A stretch of 64,000 nt of DNA from Takakia lepidozioides (lineage: Eukaryota; Streptophyta; Takakiopsida; Takakiales; Takakiaceae), in contig CM060733.1 of assembly GCA_030704615.1 (NCBI GenBank), positions 40,672,001-40,736,000 on the forward strand, given 5' to 3'. The translations under genes were made by a program, and so were the position numbers. Position 1 is the first letter of the stretch, and every line of letters begins with the position of its first letter. Below the pieces are notes generated by a model that saw only the letters and a program-made list of their open reading frames with translations, ran no database searches and had not been told where the DNA came from. Shown one piece after another: positions 23,300-33,548 of this stretch.

Positions 23300-23975
23300 A
23301 GGACCACATGTGAAGAACATAGTCGCTGCACCACTGTCCACGAACTCTCAAAAATGTAAAAGCATAGCTCTGTTGCGGTGAGTGAGAAAGCGACGACAGA
23401 CTCTTATATACATGGAAAACGATGAACCAACTTCAAAGATTACCTGCACTACACTATCCACAAACTCCATGTGCACGACTCCGCACGACTCAGGACTTAG
23501 CTAAACTGAAGAAGAAGAGGTCCATGACTCGTATATCCCATGTAGCAGTTTCCAACACTCTACATCCACTAATATTTTGCCACGTTTACAGGTGATGTCA
23601 TGTCGATTATATGCTTCTAAAACAAAATTTCAAAGTTCACCGAATTTCATCCATTTTATCGACTCTTACTACACATAGACATTGTTTGGGCAAGCTACAT
23701 TGGACACGTGTAGTCTTAAAGTCATGTAGTCATACATTGCAATGCCCACGTCACTCCCACAGTAGTTTTGGCCACGACTCGTAGTCGTATCAACCATCTT
23801 GATGCCTGTGGTCAACTATGTTTGACCGCAGATCGGTAGATGGAGGAGTCGCGCAGTCATCCTCACGACTTCTGGGTAGCTCCAACAATATTCACGACTG
23901 CCGATGGCATTTTGCAGTCAGATATGCCACGACTGCCAAAAGTGGCAGTCGTGAAAGTCATGATCTGTTGTAGTG
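23300..23975. mobile_element. CACTA element 3' end relic
   Basis: The right end at 23975 reads, on the minus strand, CACTACAACAGAT followed by CATGACTTTCACGAC. Its first 13 bases equal the start of the complete CACTA element at 55344. Upstream words such as GTAGTCATACATTGC, GGTCAACTATGTTTGACC and ACGACTGCC-type repeats match that element's 3' subterminal region near 61550-61650. The left end is missing. The copia fragment begins immediately after the terminus. Confidence 0.75.
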
Positions 23976-24862
23976 TGTACCTGCCGACCCCAACAGTGCA
24001 ACAGAGCTAGTATTGTACAATGGGGGACCTGTCGAGCCTCAGGTCGACTGGCCATATAGAGAGTGTATTGGTTGCTTGCAGTTTGCCAGTATTGGCACCA
24101 GGTTTGATATCAGCTACGCTGTTAGCAACGTAGCCAAATTCTGCAATCGGCCAACTGCAACGCATGTTGCAGCAGTGAAGCGCATCCTCAAATATCTCTG
24201 AGGCACAATCGGCTATAGACTCACATATGGAGTAGGGAAGACGTCGGATCTGAACCAACTCACGGTATATTGTGATGCAGACTACGCTGCCAATATCGAT
24301 GATCACAAATCACAATCAGGATTTCTCCTCATGATGAATGGAGGAGCAGTAGCTTGGGGGTCTCGCAAGCAGACGTGCACTGCGGCCAGCACAACGGAAT
24401 CGGAGTATGTTGCAGCTGCCCTTGTAGATAGGGCTTTTCCCAGTTTTATGGATTCCAGTGGTGGATATTGAGTTTCTCAGTGGTTTTGGCTCTAAGGACC
24501 ACGGAACCCAAAAAAAACGCTTCAGTGGGTTGCAAGGAGAATCCGTCGAACGCATGAAGTGATCTGAATGCAATGTCTCCTGGCTAGTGTGCGATCCCCG
24601 CAGCTCCAGCCCACTAGATTGTTCAGCGACAATCAGTCGGCAATCCAACTCATACACAACCCGGTTTTCCACTAGTGAACCAAGCACATCAGCGTGAAGT
24701 ATTACAAGACCCGAGATGCTCAACAGGAAGATGAAGTTAATCTCACGTATGTGAGTACGTAGAATCAGCTTGCGGACATCCTGACAAAGCCTTTGGCACG
24801 TGATCGCTTTCAGCGCCTGTGCTACCTTGCTGGACTCACACCTGCCCCAAATCTCTAGAGTA
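23976..24862 (+). pseudogene. Ty1/copia polyprotein fragment (RT end and RNase H)
   Basis: The plus strand encodes CIGCLQFASIGTRFDISYAV, CNRPTATHVAAVKRILKYL and then YCDADYAANIDDHKSQSG with GAVAWGSRKQTCTAASTTES. This is the copia RNase H signature. It continues with FSDNQSAIQLIHNPVFH, KHISVKYY and LADILTKPL in changing frames. An internal stop and shifts make it non-functional. A purine-rich tract (GAGTGGGAGTAT) and an LTR follow directly, so this is the 3' part of one element. Confidence 0.85.
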
Positions 24863-24923
24863 ATGCACTGTGATGAAGTGGGAGTACTAATGTTTGGGTC
24901 ACCTCAGTGCTGAGTGGGAGTAT

Positions 24924-25275
24924 TGTAGAATATTCAACACTGTGTGACCCAGGCCAGGTAGACTAGCCGTAGCAAGAGAATGATTAGTCTAAGTGCAGGC
25001 TAGGCTAGTTCAAAGCAAGTGATCATGAGAGAAGTTTCCCGCCAAGACCAAAGTAGCCCGTCACTTACATAAGGGCAGCCTCTTCCTAGTATGAGCGTAC
25101 TGTAGCAGTAGTTTGTACTGCTTGTCCGAGCTGTGTAGCAAGAGTGAGTGTGCCCTGTACCCAGAGCTTGGTACAGGGATTGTAACCCTTGTTGTTTAAG
25201 CATAATATATGCTTGGTTGCTTGCAAAGTTGTGTACGGGAGTAAAGCTAGTTTGAGGTGTATGTGAGTCTAAGTA
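24924..25275 (+). mobile_element. Copia long terminal repeat (3' LTR)
   Basis: It begins TGTAGAATATTCAACACTG directly after the polypurine tract and runs to about TAAGTAACA. A partial copy of the same sequence lies at 62948-63155. The right boundary is approximate because no target-site duplication could be matched. Confidence 0.75.
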
Positions 25276-25740
25276 ACAGACTGGTGTTATCATTTAAAGT
25301 GTCATCTAATACCAAGTGCAATCTCCTATGTATGCAAGTGCGTCTCATATGTCGAGGCCCAAATGTGACCTCTAGGGTAGCCTCTGCCGTTGGCCCAAAG
25401 GTCCAATGTCATCTAAGTCCAAATGCATGTTTTTTCCACAGAGCCTATGCCATTTGGCCCATATGTGAAGAATTGAAGCTAAGACCAAGTGTAATTTCCT
25501 ATGTATCCAAGTGCAATCTTCTATTCATGTATCCAAGTGCATCTCCCATGTAGAGCCCCCATTGTCCATTGTCATCTAGGCCCAAGTCCAATCTCCTATG
25601 TATCCAGTTCAATTTCCTATGTATCCAAGTGCGTCTCTTATGTCGAGGCCCAAGTGCAACCTTTAGGCCTTAGGGTAGCCTGTGCCATTGGCCCAAGTGT
25701 CCAATGTCATCTAAGTCATCTAAGTCTAATTAGTTTTTTT
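25276..25740. repeat. Minisatellite block, ~100-bp degenerate unit
   Basis: The unit is GTGTCATCTAAGTCCAAGTG, AATCTCCTATGTATCCAAGT, GCGTCTCCTATGTCGAGGCC, CTAGGGTAGCCTGTGCCGTT and GGCCCAAGTGTCCA, with deletions. It is inverted relative to the 18.3-kb block. Confidence 0.8.
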
Positions 25741-25975
25741 CCACAGAGCCTACGACCAGATTTGAGCCGGAGACCTTTCCCTTGATCTCTCTCATGTCGA
25801 GGCTCCAACCTGACTTTTCAGCGACCAAAAGTACTTGGAATTCCACATCTCCCACACCGCAGGTCCAAAGATCATGAGACCAAGCCCGTGCACCCCTCCT
25901 CGTCGAGGGCTTTCCAACGGTACCAAGCACCAGCGCATCTCAACGTGACAAAACAAAACAAACGTCTCACTTCAT
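25741..25975 (-). repeat. Dispersed repeat R2 (inverted copy)
   Basis: On the minus strand it shows the landmarks of 18040-18299 in the same order: CACGTTGAGATG, GGTACCGTTGGAAAGCCCT, GGGGTGCACGGGCTTGGTCT and GGTCGTAGGCTCTGTGG. It carries an extra AGTCAGGTTGGAGCCTCGAC segment before the last landmark. Confidence 0.75.
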
Positions 25976-26001
25976 ATATTGACTAGGGTAGACAACCAGC
26001 A

Positions 26002-26155
26002 TGTAGCCCAGTGGTAATGGGCACATACCACGTTGGATGTGGTTGTGGGTTCAAACCACGGTCTGGTGTGTCATGAAGGTGTCCACCTTTCAGATGGAAG
26101 GCAGTAGCCCTTGTGGTGAAGTGACACCATAAGTTACGCTTCCTTCGGGAGGCGT
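26002..26155 (+). mobile_element. tRNA-derived SINE
   Basis: A box TAGCCCAGTGGTAATGGGC begins at 26004 and the canonical B box GGTTCAAACC lies at 26048-26057. A tRNA-unrelated body of about 90 bp ends in an (AT)n tract. It does not fold as an intact tRNA, and a diverged copy with the same body lies at 14405. Pol III transcription is inferred from the boxes. Confidence 0.8.
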
Positions 26156-26177
26156 TATATATATATATATATATATG
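26156..26177. repeat. (AT)n microsatellite at SINE tail
   Basis: This is an uninterrupted TA dinucleotide run at the 3' end of the SINE, typical of a SINE tail. Confidence 0.95.
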
Positions 26178-26790
26178 ACTAGGGTAGCCTGTGCCGTTGG
26201 CCCAAGTGTCCAGGGTCATCTAAGTCCAAGTGCAATCCCCTATGCATCAAAGCGCGTCTCCTATGTCAAGGCCAAATGCAACCTCTAGGGTAGCCTTTGT
26301 CGTTGGCCCAAATGTCTAATGTCATCTAAGTACTACGACCAGATTTGAACCGGAGACCTTTCCCTTGATATCTCTCCTGCCGAGGCTCCAACCATTGTCC
26401 CAGGAATGCCCACTTTAACATTTTTGCTATTTTTTGTGAATTTCCAACGACCAAAAGTAGCCTATGCCGTTGACCCAAGTGTCCAGTGTCATCTAAGTCC
26501 AAGTGCAATCCCCTATGTATCTAGAGACCCTATGTATTCAAGTAGCGTCTCCTATGTCAAGGCCCATGTGCGAAGAATTGAAATCTAAGCCCAAATGCAA
26601 TTTCTTATGTATCCAAGTGGGTCTCCTATGTCGAGGCCCAAATGCGACCTCTAGTAGCCTATGCCGTTGGCCCATGTGTGAAGAATTGAAATCTAAGCCC
26701 AAATGCAATCTTCTATTCATGTATCCAAGTGCATCTCCCATGTATAGGCCCAAGTGTCTAAGTCCAAGTGCGATCCCATATCTAATCATT
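26178..26790. repeat. Minisatellite blocks interrupted by a piece of repeat R2
   Basis: Two stretches of the ~100-bp unit (26178-26340 and 26455-26790) flank an R2 fragment (26330-26445, with GATTTGAACCGGAGACCTTT and TTTTTGTGAATTTCCAACGA). Orientation is as in 25276-25740. Confidence 0.75.
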
Positions 26791-27090
26791 TTTTTTTTTC
26801 CAGAGAGCCTACGACCAGATTTGAACCGGAGACCTTTCCCTTGATATCTCTCCCGTTGAGGCTCCAACCATTGTCCGAGGAATGTCCACTTTGCTATTTT
26901 TGCTATTTTTCGGGAATTTCCAACGACCCAAAGTACTTGAAATTCCACATCTCCCACACCGCGGGTCCAAAAATCATGAGACCAAGCCGGTGCACCCCTC
27001 CTCGTCGAGGACTTTCCAACGGGACCAAGCACCAGTGCTAGGGCCCCGCGGTTTGGGACATCTCAACGCTACAAAACAAAACAAAACAAA
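26791..27090 (-). repeat. Dispersed repeat R2 (inverted, longest copy)
   Basis: On the minus strand it contains GATGTCCCAAACCGCGGGGC, CGTTGGAAAGTCCTCGACGA, GGTGCACCGGCTTGGTCTCA, GGACCCGCGGTGTGGGAGAT and GAAATTCCCGAAAAATAGC, ending with GGTCGTAGGCTCTCTGG. An AAACA-type simple run follows at 27068-27115. Confidence 0.75.
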
Positions 27091-27124
27091 CAAACAAAAC
27101 AAACAAACAAAACAAGCATGATTA

Positions 27125-27335
27125 CTACAAAGGCAGTGATAGGTGAAGGACCAGGGATAGAGTGTGGATCCAGATTCATCCAAGAGGGGCAGATTTCAAG
27201 CACAAGATTACTTGTGATGAATTCTGTAAGTTAGCTCGTTGGGTGGATCTGTGGTGGTTTGGGGTGACTTTGACAAGTTTCTGACGATGTGGCAGCTGGA
27301 AAGTATCCAAAAACAGATAACAGAGTTGAGGAGAT
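27125..27335 (+). repeat. OSB-like repeat unit, inverted relative to the 19-22 kb array
   Basis: The plus strand carries GGATAGAGTGTGGATCCAGA, TTCATCCAAGAGGGGCAGA, GAATTCTGTAAGTTAGCTCG and GTATCCAAAAACAGATAACA. All are the reverse complement of words in the 19-22 kb units. Confidence 0.75.
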
Positions 27336-27409
27336 CAAGCGGTGGAATGACACTTTTCCAAGAGGGCCGGGCCGGGCAGATTTTACGCAAAGCATTGGAT
27401 TGCACTGGT

Positions 27410-27825
27410 TATTTGTAAATAGAGTCCTTGATTCTAGTAGTACTAGAAGTGTAGTATTGCTACAACACTTCGGCCCATGTGTGGGCTTGCTTATTTTTCG
27501 CTTCAAGTAGCAATTGAGGCTTGCATTTTTGGACCTTGGAGCCTTTGAGGTGTCCATTGAGACATTTCTCTCATTTGGATTTTGGTAATGTGATTTACAG
27601 GGCTTCTATAGCTATGTATTTTTATTCTCCTTGTGTATACGTTGCCATATGCAAAACAAAATACTTGGTTCCATTCTATAATGAAGAATTTAAAAAAAAG
27701 AATTTATATTATATAATCAATTTATATTTTAAGAGAAATTATTAAATAAAAATAAATACTGCTAGTTATTTGAAAAAACCTTTTGATGACACGTGTCAAT
27801 CATAACACGTGTTATCTCGGGAGTC
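27410..27825 (+). mobile_element. CACTA element fragment
   Basis: GGCCCATGTGTGGGCTTGCT, TTTGAGGTGTCCATTG, CATTTGGATTTTGGTAATG and GTGATTTACAGGGCTT match, on the opposite strand, 56290-56490 of the complete CACTA element (3' UTR of its gene). The right end, with GACACGTGTCA, resembles that element's 5' subterminal region. No coding sequence remains. Confidence 0.75.
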
Positions 27826-27831
27826 GCTGCC

Positions 27832-27930
27832 CAAAGTCATACAGCAGGCGATCCCATCATCTACCCAGATGGTAAGTATGAGCTTGGGGTTGAGTTTGTT
27901 CACGTAGACACAAACATCTGCATTTGGCAC
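27832..27930 (-). pseudogene. Copia reverse transcriptase, C-terminal piece
   Basis: The minus strand reads NADVCVYVNKLNPKLILTIW followed by VDDGIACC. This includes the copia RT catalytic YVDD-like motif, here WVDD. It continues the fragment at 28920-29815 across an intervening ~1-kb insertion. The end at 27832 is abrupt. Confidence 0.8.
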
Positions 27931-28028
27931 AATGGGGTTTTTATTGATCCACATGAATTGCATTTGAAGCACGTCTACAGTGCTGATTGTGCAAACAAAT
28001 CTTTAGCCCTGTGCCTTCTGAATACAAG

Positions 28029-28592
28029 TCACGTTGTCAATGGGACTTCGACTGCTCTGAAAACTAGCTCATGAGTCATCGGGCTCCTCCAGGTAAACTG
28101 GATTACAGCCGTTGTACCGCCCATGTTGATGTTCACCACAATGTCGTGCCCTTCAATCATACCACCATCGAATATGGAAAGCTTCACGTTTTCATCATCC
28201 ACACCAATGCGAATGTCCCCATACAATGGAGAAGAGGAGCGCACTCCTTCAGGAGTATACGTCTCTCCGATGGAGTCCACCCACGTCCACTGGCAGCAGT
28301 TCCACCGCAACAGCATAGCAGTGCGCATTCTTCTGTATGGGTGCCCGTTGTAGCTGGGAAAATCAGAATCAAGGATGCGCAGGAGCCACGGACTCCTCAG
28401 ACCAAGATCGTCACCCTGCTCGAAGGCGTAGTGGCCTAGGATATACTCAAAAGCGGACAATGTTTCCACATTCGAACCAGTATCTTCTGTGTAAACTGTG
28501 TACCAGATAACGATGTCTCCCGATGTTGCCGAATACATTGCATAATCAAAGCCTCCATAAGGGCAGTCATCCCAGTTCCAGAGGCACGGCAT
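28029..28592 (-). CDS. Conserved protein of unknown function (family also at 44580)
   Basis: The start at 28592 (MPCLWNWDDCPY) is chosen because it aligns with the start of the 44580 homologue; the frame is open further upstream to 28742. The 187-residue product shares with that homologue LSAFEYILG-type, LLRILDSDFP, CCQWTWVDSIGETYTPEG, YGDIRI, SIFDGGMIEGHDIVV and FTWRSPMTHELV. No known fold or catalytic motif is recognised; the C-terminal half is predicted as short beta strands. A polyadenylation-like AATAAAAA follows on the minus strand near 27945-27955. It is intact here, unlike the 44-kb copy. The insertion splits a copia reverse transcriptase, so the gene moved here as part of something mobile. 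Confidence 0.65.
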   Translation of the reverse strand: MPCLWNWDDCPYGGFDYAMYSATSGDIVIWYTVYTEDTGSNVETLSAFEYILGHYAFEQGDDLGLRSPWLLRILDSDFPSYNGHPYRRMRTAMLLRWNCCQWTWVDSIGETYTPEGVRSSSPLYGDIRIGVDDENVKLSIFDGGMIEGHDIVVNINMGGTTAVIQFTWRSPMTHELVFRAVEVPLTT

Positions 28593-28836
28593 CCTTGCAA
28601 AGGAGGACCTGAGGACGTCTTTGATGCCGATGACAATGACCTTGCGGACAGCAACGAAGCCCTTAGATTTTCGCAATGATGAGAAGCGGAAGAGCAGTGC
28701 GAGCTCCAATAATGGAGCAGCTGGGTCCCACATACCCACCAATCATCGTGTAACGTGTTCATCACGCCAGCGGTGGATGAACCGATACCTCTTTCTCATC
28801 CACGAGGTATAGTTTGAAATCTGCAACCGAAGTCCA

Positions 28837-28910
28837 TCCCCCGGATGGAAATTCGGCGCGGCATTTACATCAAAGTGGGGATGGACTTTGTCGTCTCGAG
28901 TGGCTATAGG
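28837..28910. repeat. Fragment of the GGATGGAAATTCGGCG palindrome family upstream of the unknown-family gene
   Basis: CCATCCCCCGGATGGAAATTCGGCGC is followed about 30 bp later by GGGGATGG. The same words form the 96-bp palindromic array at 43998-44330, also just upstream of a member of this gene family. Gene and motif therefore travelled together. Confidence 0.7.
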
Positions 28911-28919
28911 CCCACCTGG

Positions 28920-29815
28920 CACTTACTGCCAAAAAGATCATAGTCTTGCAGAAACTGATCAAACTTCTTATTCCAGACTCTAGGTGACTGCTTCAGGCCA
29001 TACAAAGCCTTCTGAAGCCTGCACACAAGTCCTGGTGATGATGAATCCTGGAATCCCCCTGGCTAGTCCATATAGATGACCTCCTCAATCTCTCCGTACA
29101 AGAAGGCCGTGCGTACATCAAACTGCACAATATTTAGATCCTCTACTACCACAATTGAGAGAATGGCCCGAATCGAGTCGAACTTTACAACCGGGCTAAA
29201 TGTCTTTTTGTAGTCCAGGCCTTCACGTTGTGTGAAGCCTTTCGCACATAGCCTCGCCTTATACCTGTCGACAGAGCCATCCGCCGCCATTTTCAGTTTG
29301 AAGACCCATTTGCACTTCACAGTCTTTGGATCAGCTAGTAGTGCTTCCATCCTCCACATACCGTTCTCCATGAGAGAACCATACTCATCACGCATTGCTG
29401 GGAGCCACTCCTCCTTCTGAAGAGATGCCATTGCCTCTTCATACGAATTTGGCTCAATGGGAGTATCATCCATCTTGGCCATGCATGCATACGAGTTCCT
29501 GTTAACAGGATATATCCACTCTCCAAGTCGAACTGGAGGGTTGCATTGCCTTGGCTGCATCGCTGGCGCAGGTGCTTCTTTGCTTGGCTGGACCGGAGCC
29601 TCCACTGCTAATGTACTTTGGATTTGCTACCAATGGCTTCAGAGTCTCGGACTTCATCTGAAATGTTGACCACACCCAGGTTATCCTCACTTGATTCACT
29701 GACCTCAGTATCGGTGTTGTGAATTTGCACCCCCTCTCCACTGCTGATCAGATTCTCTCCGCTGAGAAAAACTGGGCTGCGCGCACTAGAAGCATTCGTG
29801 TCATTTACCACTAGG
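28920..29815 (-). pseudogene. Ty1/copia reverse transcriptase fragment
   Basis: The minus strand gives an acidic linker, SYEEAMASLQKEEWLPAMRD, KCKWVFKLKMAADGSVDRYK, RLCAKGFTQREGLDYKKTF, QFDVRTAFLYGEIEEVIYMD and GLKQSPRVWNKKFDQFLQDY. This is copia RT in canonical order. A TAG at 29062 breaks it, and the rest of RT resumes at 27930 after the inserted unknown-family gene. It belongs to a different copy and orientation than the fragment at 23976. Confidence 0.85.
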
Positions 29816-30629
29816 GTAACGACTCATTTTGAGTCATAAAAGTCAAAAAACTGGGATCGACTGGAAGTTACAACAGACTAGTTACAACAGACGTGGTAGT
29901 TGGGTTGGACATCCAATGATTGGAGTGGTAAAAGACGCAGACGCACGAACAACTGCTCAGCGATTAATGCGATTAATGCTGAAGAACCACGTGGCGTAAC
30001 CAGGCGGGCCGCCCGTGTGTCTGACCTTTTGGGCTGACTTTGACTTTTCCCTCCGGATGAGTGGACCGACTCACTGAAGCACGGTGACACATGGACGCGG
30101 ACGTGGACGACGATGTGGATGCCGACGTGGCGGCGCCACGACGAGCACCACTGCTGCCATGTGGCCACGGGCCCGGGGCGCCACGTGGTAGTAGACCACA
30201 TAACTTGCAGTGCTACATGCCCAGTGGCAATTGCGACTGCGGAAGTTGGCGCAACCACTGCTTTACTACTTTACATGAAGTGCTCAAAATTATTTGAACA
30301 ATCACTCATAGTGATTCATGCTTTGGAGTTTTGGTGTTTGTAGTGAGTCGACTAGTAATGCCATACAAGAGAACTAATCATGCATTAGAAATGCACAAAC
30401 GATGAAAGACATGCCATGAAACAAAATGAAATGAAAATGAATTAAATGAAACAAAATGTTACTTTATTACATCTGCGGAAAGCTCAAAGAGCTTATGGGA
30501 CAAAATGAAAAACACAAAGTAAAAAAGCAGCCCAAAAGCTACTGCTGCTCTGGGGATTGCCTAAGGGTCAAGGCCTCGTGCAAGTCAAGTAGTTCTGATC
30601 CTCATAATGCAAGACTTCAGCGAGTTCCA
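29816..30629. other. Non-coding, GC-rich then AT-rich; possible small insertion
   Basis: CACTAGGGTAACGACTCA (29809) and the reverse complement of TGAGTCGACTAGTAATG (30345) share ACTAG and CGACTCA and may be weak inverted ends of an insertion into the copia fragment. The interior has CCACGTGG-type words and no convincing open frame. Beyond 30346 the sequence is AT-rich without features. Confidence 0.35.
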
Positions 30630-31880
30630 CGGAATAGACCATCTACCCATGGAGGTTTCTTGTAGTTATTGATCCACAGGGAATCATAGGTAAATCTTGT
30701 GCTTGAAATTTGGCCCTCTAGGATGAATCTGGACCACACTCTATCCCTGCTCCTTCAGCTATCCATGCCCCTGCACAAATCATGCATTCATCCTTGCCTT
30801 GCTGCTAGTAGCTGACAATGACAACCTACATTTGTTCTAGGAAACACCCAACTCAGCTTATCACACTAGTTCCTATGCTCAATTGCGTCTGCTACTCTCT
30901 GAAATGTAGCAGGCATTCACCTTTTTGCCTTGGTTGTCCCATCATTGACTGGGGGCAGAAAAGTATTCATTCCACAGCTTCTCCTCATGTCTGTTACTTG
31001 TTTTTTGATACTTTCCTATTGTCACATCAAAGTCACTCCAAACTAGATTCACTCAACCAGTTAACTTGCATAATTCAACATGGAAATTTTGGACCGATTC
31101 TAATAAGAGGGAAAAACAGGGTGAAATGTGCTGAAGAAGATGCCTTCATTAACAATGTCTGATTTTATCAATTGTGCCGTTGCTGCCAGTTGACCATCTA
31201 CCCATGCAGGTTTCTTGTAGCTTCATAGTTAATCTAGAACTTGAAGTCTGGCCCTCTTGGGTGAATCTGCACCCACACTCTATCCTTGCTCCTTCAACTA
31301 TCCATGCCTCGCACGAATCATGCATACAACCTTGCCTTGTTGCTAGCAGTTGACGATGACAGCCTAGACTTGTTCTAGGAAGCACCCAACTCAACTTATC
31401 ACACTAGTTCCTACGCTCAATTGCATCTGCTACTCTCTATAATCCAACAAACATTCACCTTCTTGCCTCGATTGTCCCACCATTGACTGGGGTCAGAAAA
31501 ATATTCATTCCACAACTTCTCCTCGTCTGTGTTACCTGTTTCTGATACTTTCCTGTTGTCACATTGGCAGAATCATGTCAAAGTCACTCTAAACTATCAA
31601 AGCTTCACTCAACCAGCTAACTTGCAGAATTCAGACATGAATAATTAGGGGCGATTCTGATAAGAGGGGAAAACAAGGTGAAATTGAAGAAGGTGCCTTC
31701 ATTAGCAGTCATTACACTCTATCCTTCGCTCAGCCATATTGTTGAACACTCCCTGTCCACAAGGGTATTGTTCAGAATGACATCTGCCACAATTCCAGCT
31801 TTGACGATGCAACCATGGACCTCTTTGCCCTTCCCCAGCAGGCTCGCACATGCACTACAAACGCAAACAACTGGTTGTGG
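30630..31880 (-). repeat. OSB-like / PPR repeat units with PPR fragment
   Basis: Two units with the anchor TAACTTGCA(T/G)AATTCA, at about 31063 and 31616, repeat the 19-22 kb pattern. A PPR relic at 31719-31870 (minus) reads CSACASLLGKGKEVHGCIVK and AGIVADVILNNTLVD. The LINE 3' end abuts it. Confidence 0.75.
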
Positions 31881-32081
31881 CAAACTGGGAGCAATATGTG
31901 TCAGAAGAAACCACTTATACAAATCTACAGCTTACAGGCTGTCTCTATCCTCAAAATTGGCAGCACATCACCCGCTGCTATGACATATATTGCCCTAACT
32001 GCCATCCCCCCTCTGGCCCTAGAAACCTGGGTATCCATTTGCCAAGAAGAGCTACAATCTGTGTTTCTGGATTGAGTATCC

Positions 32082-33515
32082 CTAACCCCCCTTTTTTTTG
32101 GGTAAACAGATTTGAGCCCAGGCTACAAGCGGTCGTTTGTTTTGGTTTGAGGTCTCGGATCCCCAGACAAAGTTCCTAAGCAGACGCTTGATTTCCTGAA
32201 TCTGTTTAGAGCTTGGGCGCCAGGAAGAAGCATAATACCATAATCCAGCTGAATGAATCTGATTAGCAACAAGGGCTCTTCCTGTAATTGAGAGATGTTT
32301 TGAACCCCAGTAAGTCAGTTTCCTCTTCAAGTTGGTCATTGTGGCAGCAAAAATCTGTTGGTCTGTTAGTCCAATTCCATATGTGTAGCCCAGTAGTGTG
32401 GTGGTCTCCCCAGGTTTGAGCCACCTTAGCCCTTGATCCATTCCCCATGAGGGCGGGGATCCCATTGTGGATTTTGAGAGGTCACCTACCAGTAAACCTA
32501 AAGTCTTATTCCAGTTTACTTTGAATCCAGATGCTGCACAAAACTTGTTCAAGGTAAACCCTGCCTGGTCCAAGTTTTCCGTGGTGGCTTGCAGCATTAA
32601 AAAGGTATCATCAACAAACATCGAGTCTACCAAGAAATTGTACTGCCTGGTAATGTAGTTAGTGACCCTGTGGCCCTTTATAAACTGATTTTGCTGTAGC
32701 ATATAGCCTAGTGTATCTGCTACCACCAGAAACATGAAAGGTGAGAGGGGACACCCTTGCCTCACTGAACACTGCAGAGGGAACGAAGCTGATAAATGGC
32801 CATTGATTGAGTCTCTGCTAGATGCATCGGTGAGTAATATCCTGACCCATTTGCAAAAGGATTGGGGAAAACCCAATTTGGCCAAGGCTGCCAGCAGGTA
32901 TGACCATTCAACACGATCGAAAGCCTTCTCAAAGTCTAAAAAGAGGAGGGCAATAGCTTGGTTTGTTCTAGGAGCGAAGTCTGGAATTTCCTGGGCTAGA
33001 AGGAGGTTATCCAATATGTATCTACCCTTGATAAACCCTGTTTGATTTGGCCTAATTATAGTTGGAAGGAGAGGCTGCAATCTAAGGGCCAGTGCCTTCG
33101 CCACTATCTTGTAAGCTACATTGAGGAGGGTTATGGGCCGATAATTGGATATGTTTGTTCTATCACCCTTTTTATAGAGTAAGGTTATAACTCCTTGTGT
33201 CATAATGGGGGGCATGTGTCCCCGTTGAAACAAGTGGTTTGCCATTGCAGTGAAATCCCTTGAGATTTTCGGCCACAACGCTTTGTAAAATTCTACTGAT
33301 AAACCATCTATGCCCGGAGATTTGTTGTTCTGTAGTTTGGATAATGCTTCACCCAGCTCTATATCTATGAACTCTCCTTCTAATTGTGAAGCCAACTCGT
33401 GGGACAGCAGGGTAGGGGTGTGTATCAAACAGGATGTTTGTTCTTCTGTTGGTTGCAGGGTGTCGAGGTCACTATGAAAAAGATTATGGAAGTGCCTGCC
33501 AGCCAGCTTGGCCAT
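32082..33515 (-). CDS. LINE reverse transcriptase
   Basis: The 477-residue open frame carries the non-LTR RT blocks in order: NNKSPGIDGLSVEFYK, NISNYRPITLLNVAYKIVAK, TGFIKGRYILDNLLL, LFLDFEKAFDRVEW (motif A), SVRQGCPLSPFMFLVV (motif B), FVDDTFLM (motif C) and FKVNWNKT. Motif C has Val where most L1 elements have Ala (FADD); the aspartates remain. The frame ends in an A-rich run; in the next frame GLGILNPETQIVALLGKWIP continues, so a homopolymer slip has cut the C-terminus. The protein would reverse-transcribe LINE RNA at a nicked nuclear target. Confidence 0.9.
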   Translation of the reverse strand: MAKLAGRHFHNLFHSDLDTLQPTEEQTSCLIHTPTLLSHELASQLEGEFIDIELGEALSKLQNNKSPGIDGLSVEFYKALWPKISRDFTAMANHLFQRGHMPPIMTQGVITLLYKKGDRTNISNYRPITLLNVAYKIVAKALALRLQPLLPTIIRPNQTGFIKGRYILDNLLLAQEIPDFAPRTNQAIALLFLDFEKAFDRVEWSYLLAALAKLGFPQSFCKWVRILLTDASSRDSINGHLSASFPLQCSVRQGCPLSPFMFLVVADTLGYMLQQNQFIKGHRVTNYITRQYNFLVDSMFVDDTFLMLQATTENLDQAGFTLNKFCAASGFKVNWNKTLGLLVGDLSKSTMGSPPSWGMDQGLRWLKPGETTTLLGYTYGIGLTDQQIFAATMTNLKRKLTYWGSKHLSITGRALVANQIHSAGLWYYASSWRPSSKQIQEIKRLLRNFVWGSETSNQNKRPLVAWAQICLPKKKGG

Positions 33516-33548
33516 GGCCTTTGGTGTAGAAGTTGAAGTGCCTGATGG

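Noticed and set aside
26004-26075. A functional tRNA gene
   Set aside because: A and B boxes are present but the sequence does not give a full acceptor stem or anticodon arm, and a related body follows as in the 14.4-kb copy; it is a SINE.
27930-28925. GTGCCA as a target-site duplication of the unknown-family insertion
   Set aside because: It is only six bases, the flanking bases do not restore the copia reading frame, and no inverted ends were found; left undecided and not annotated.
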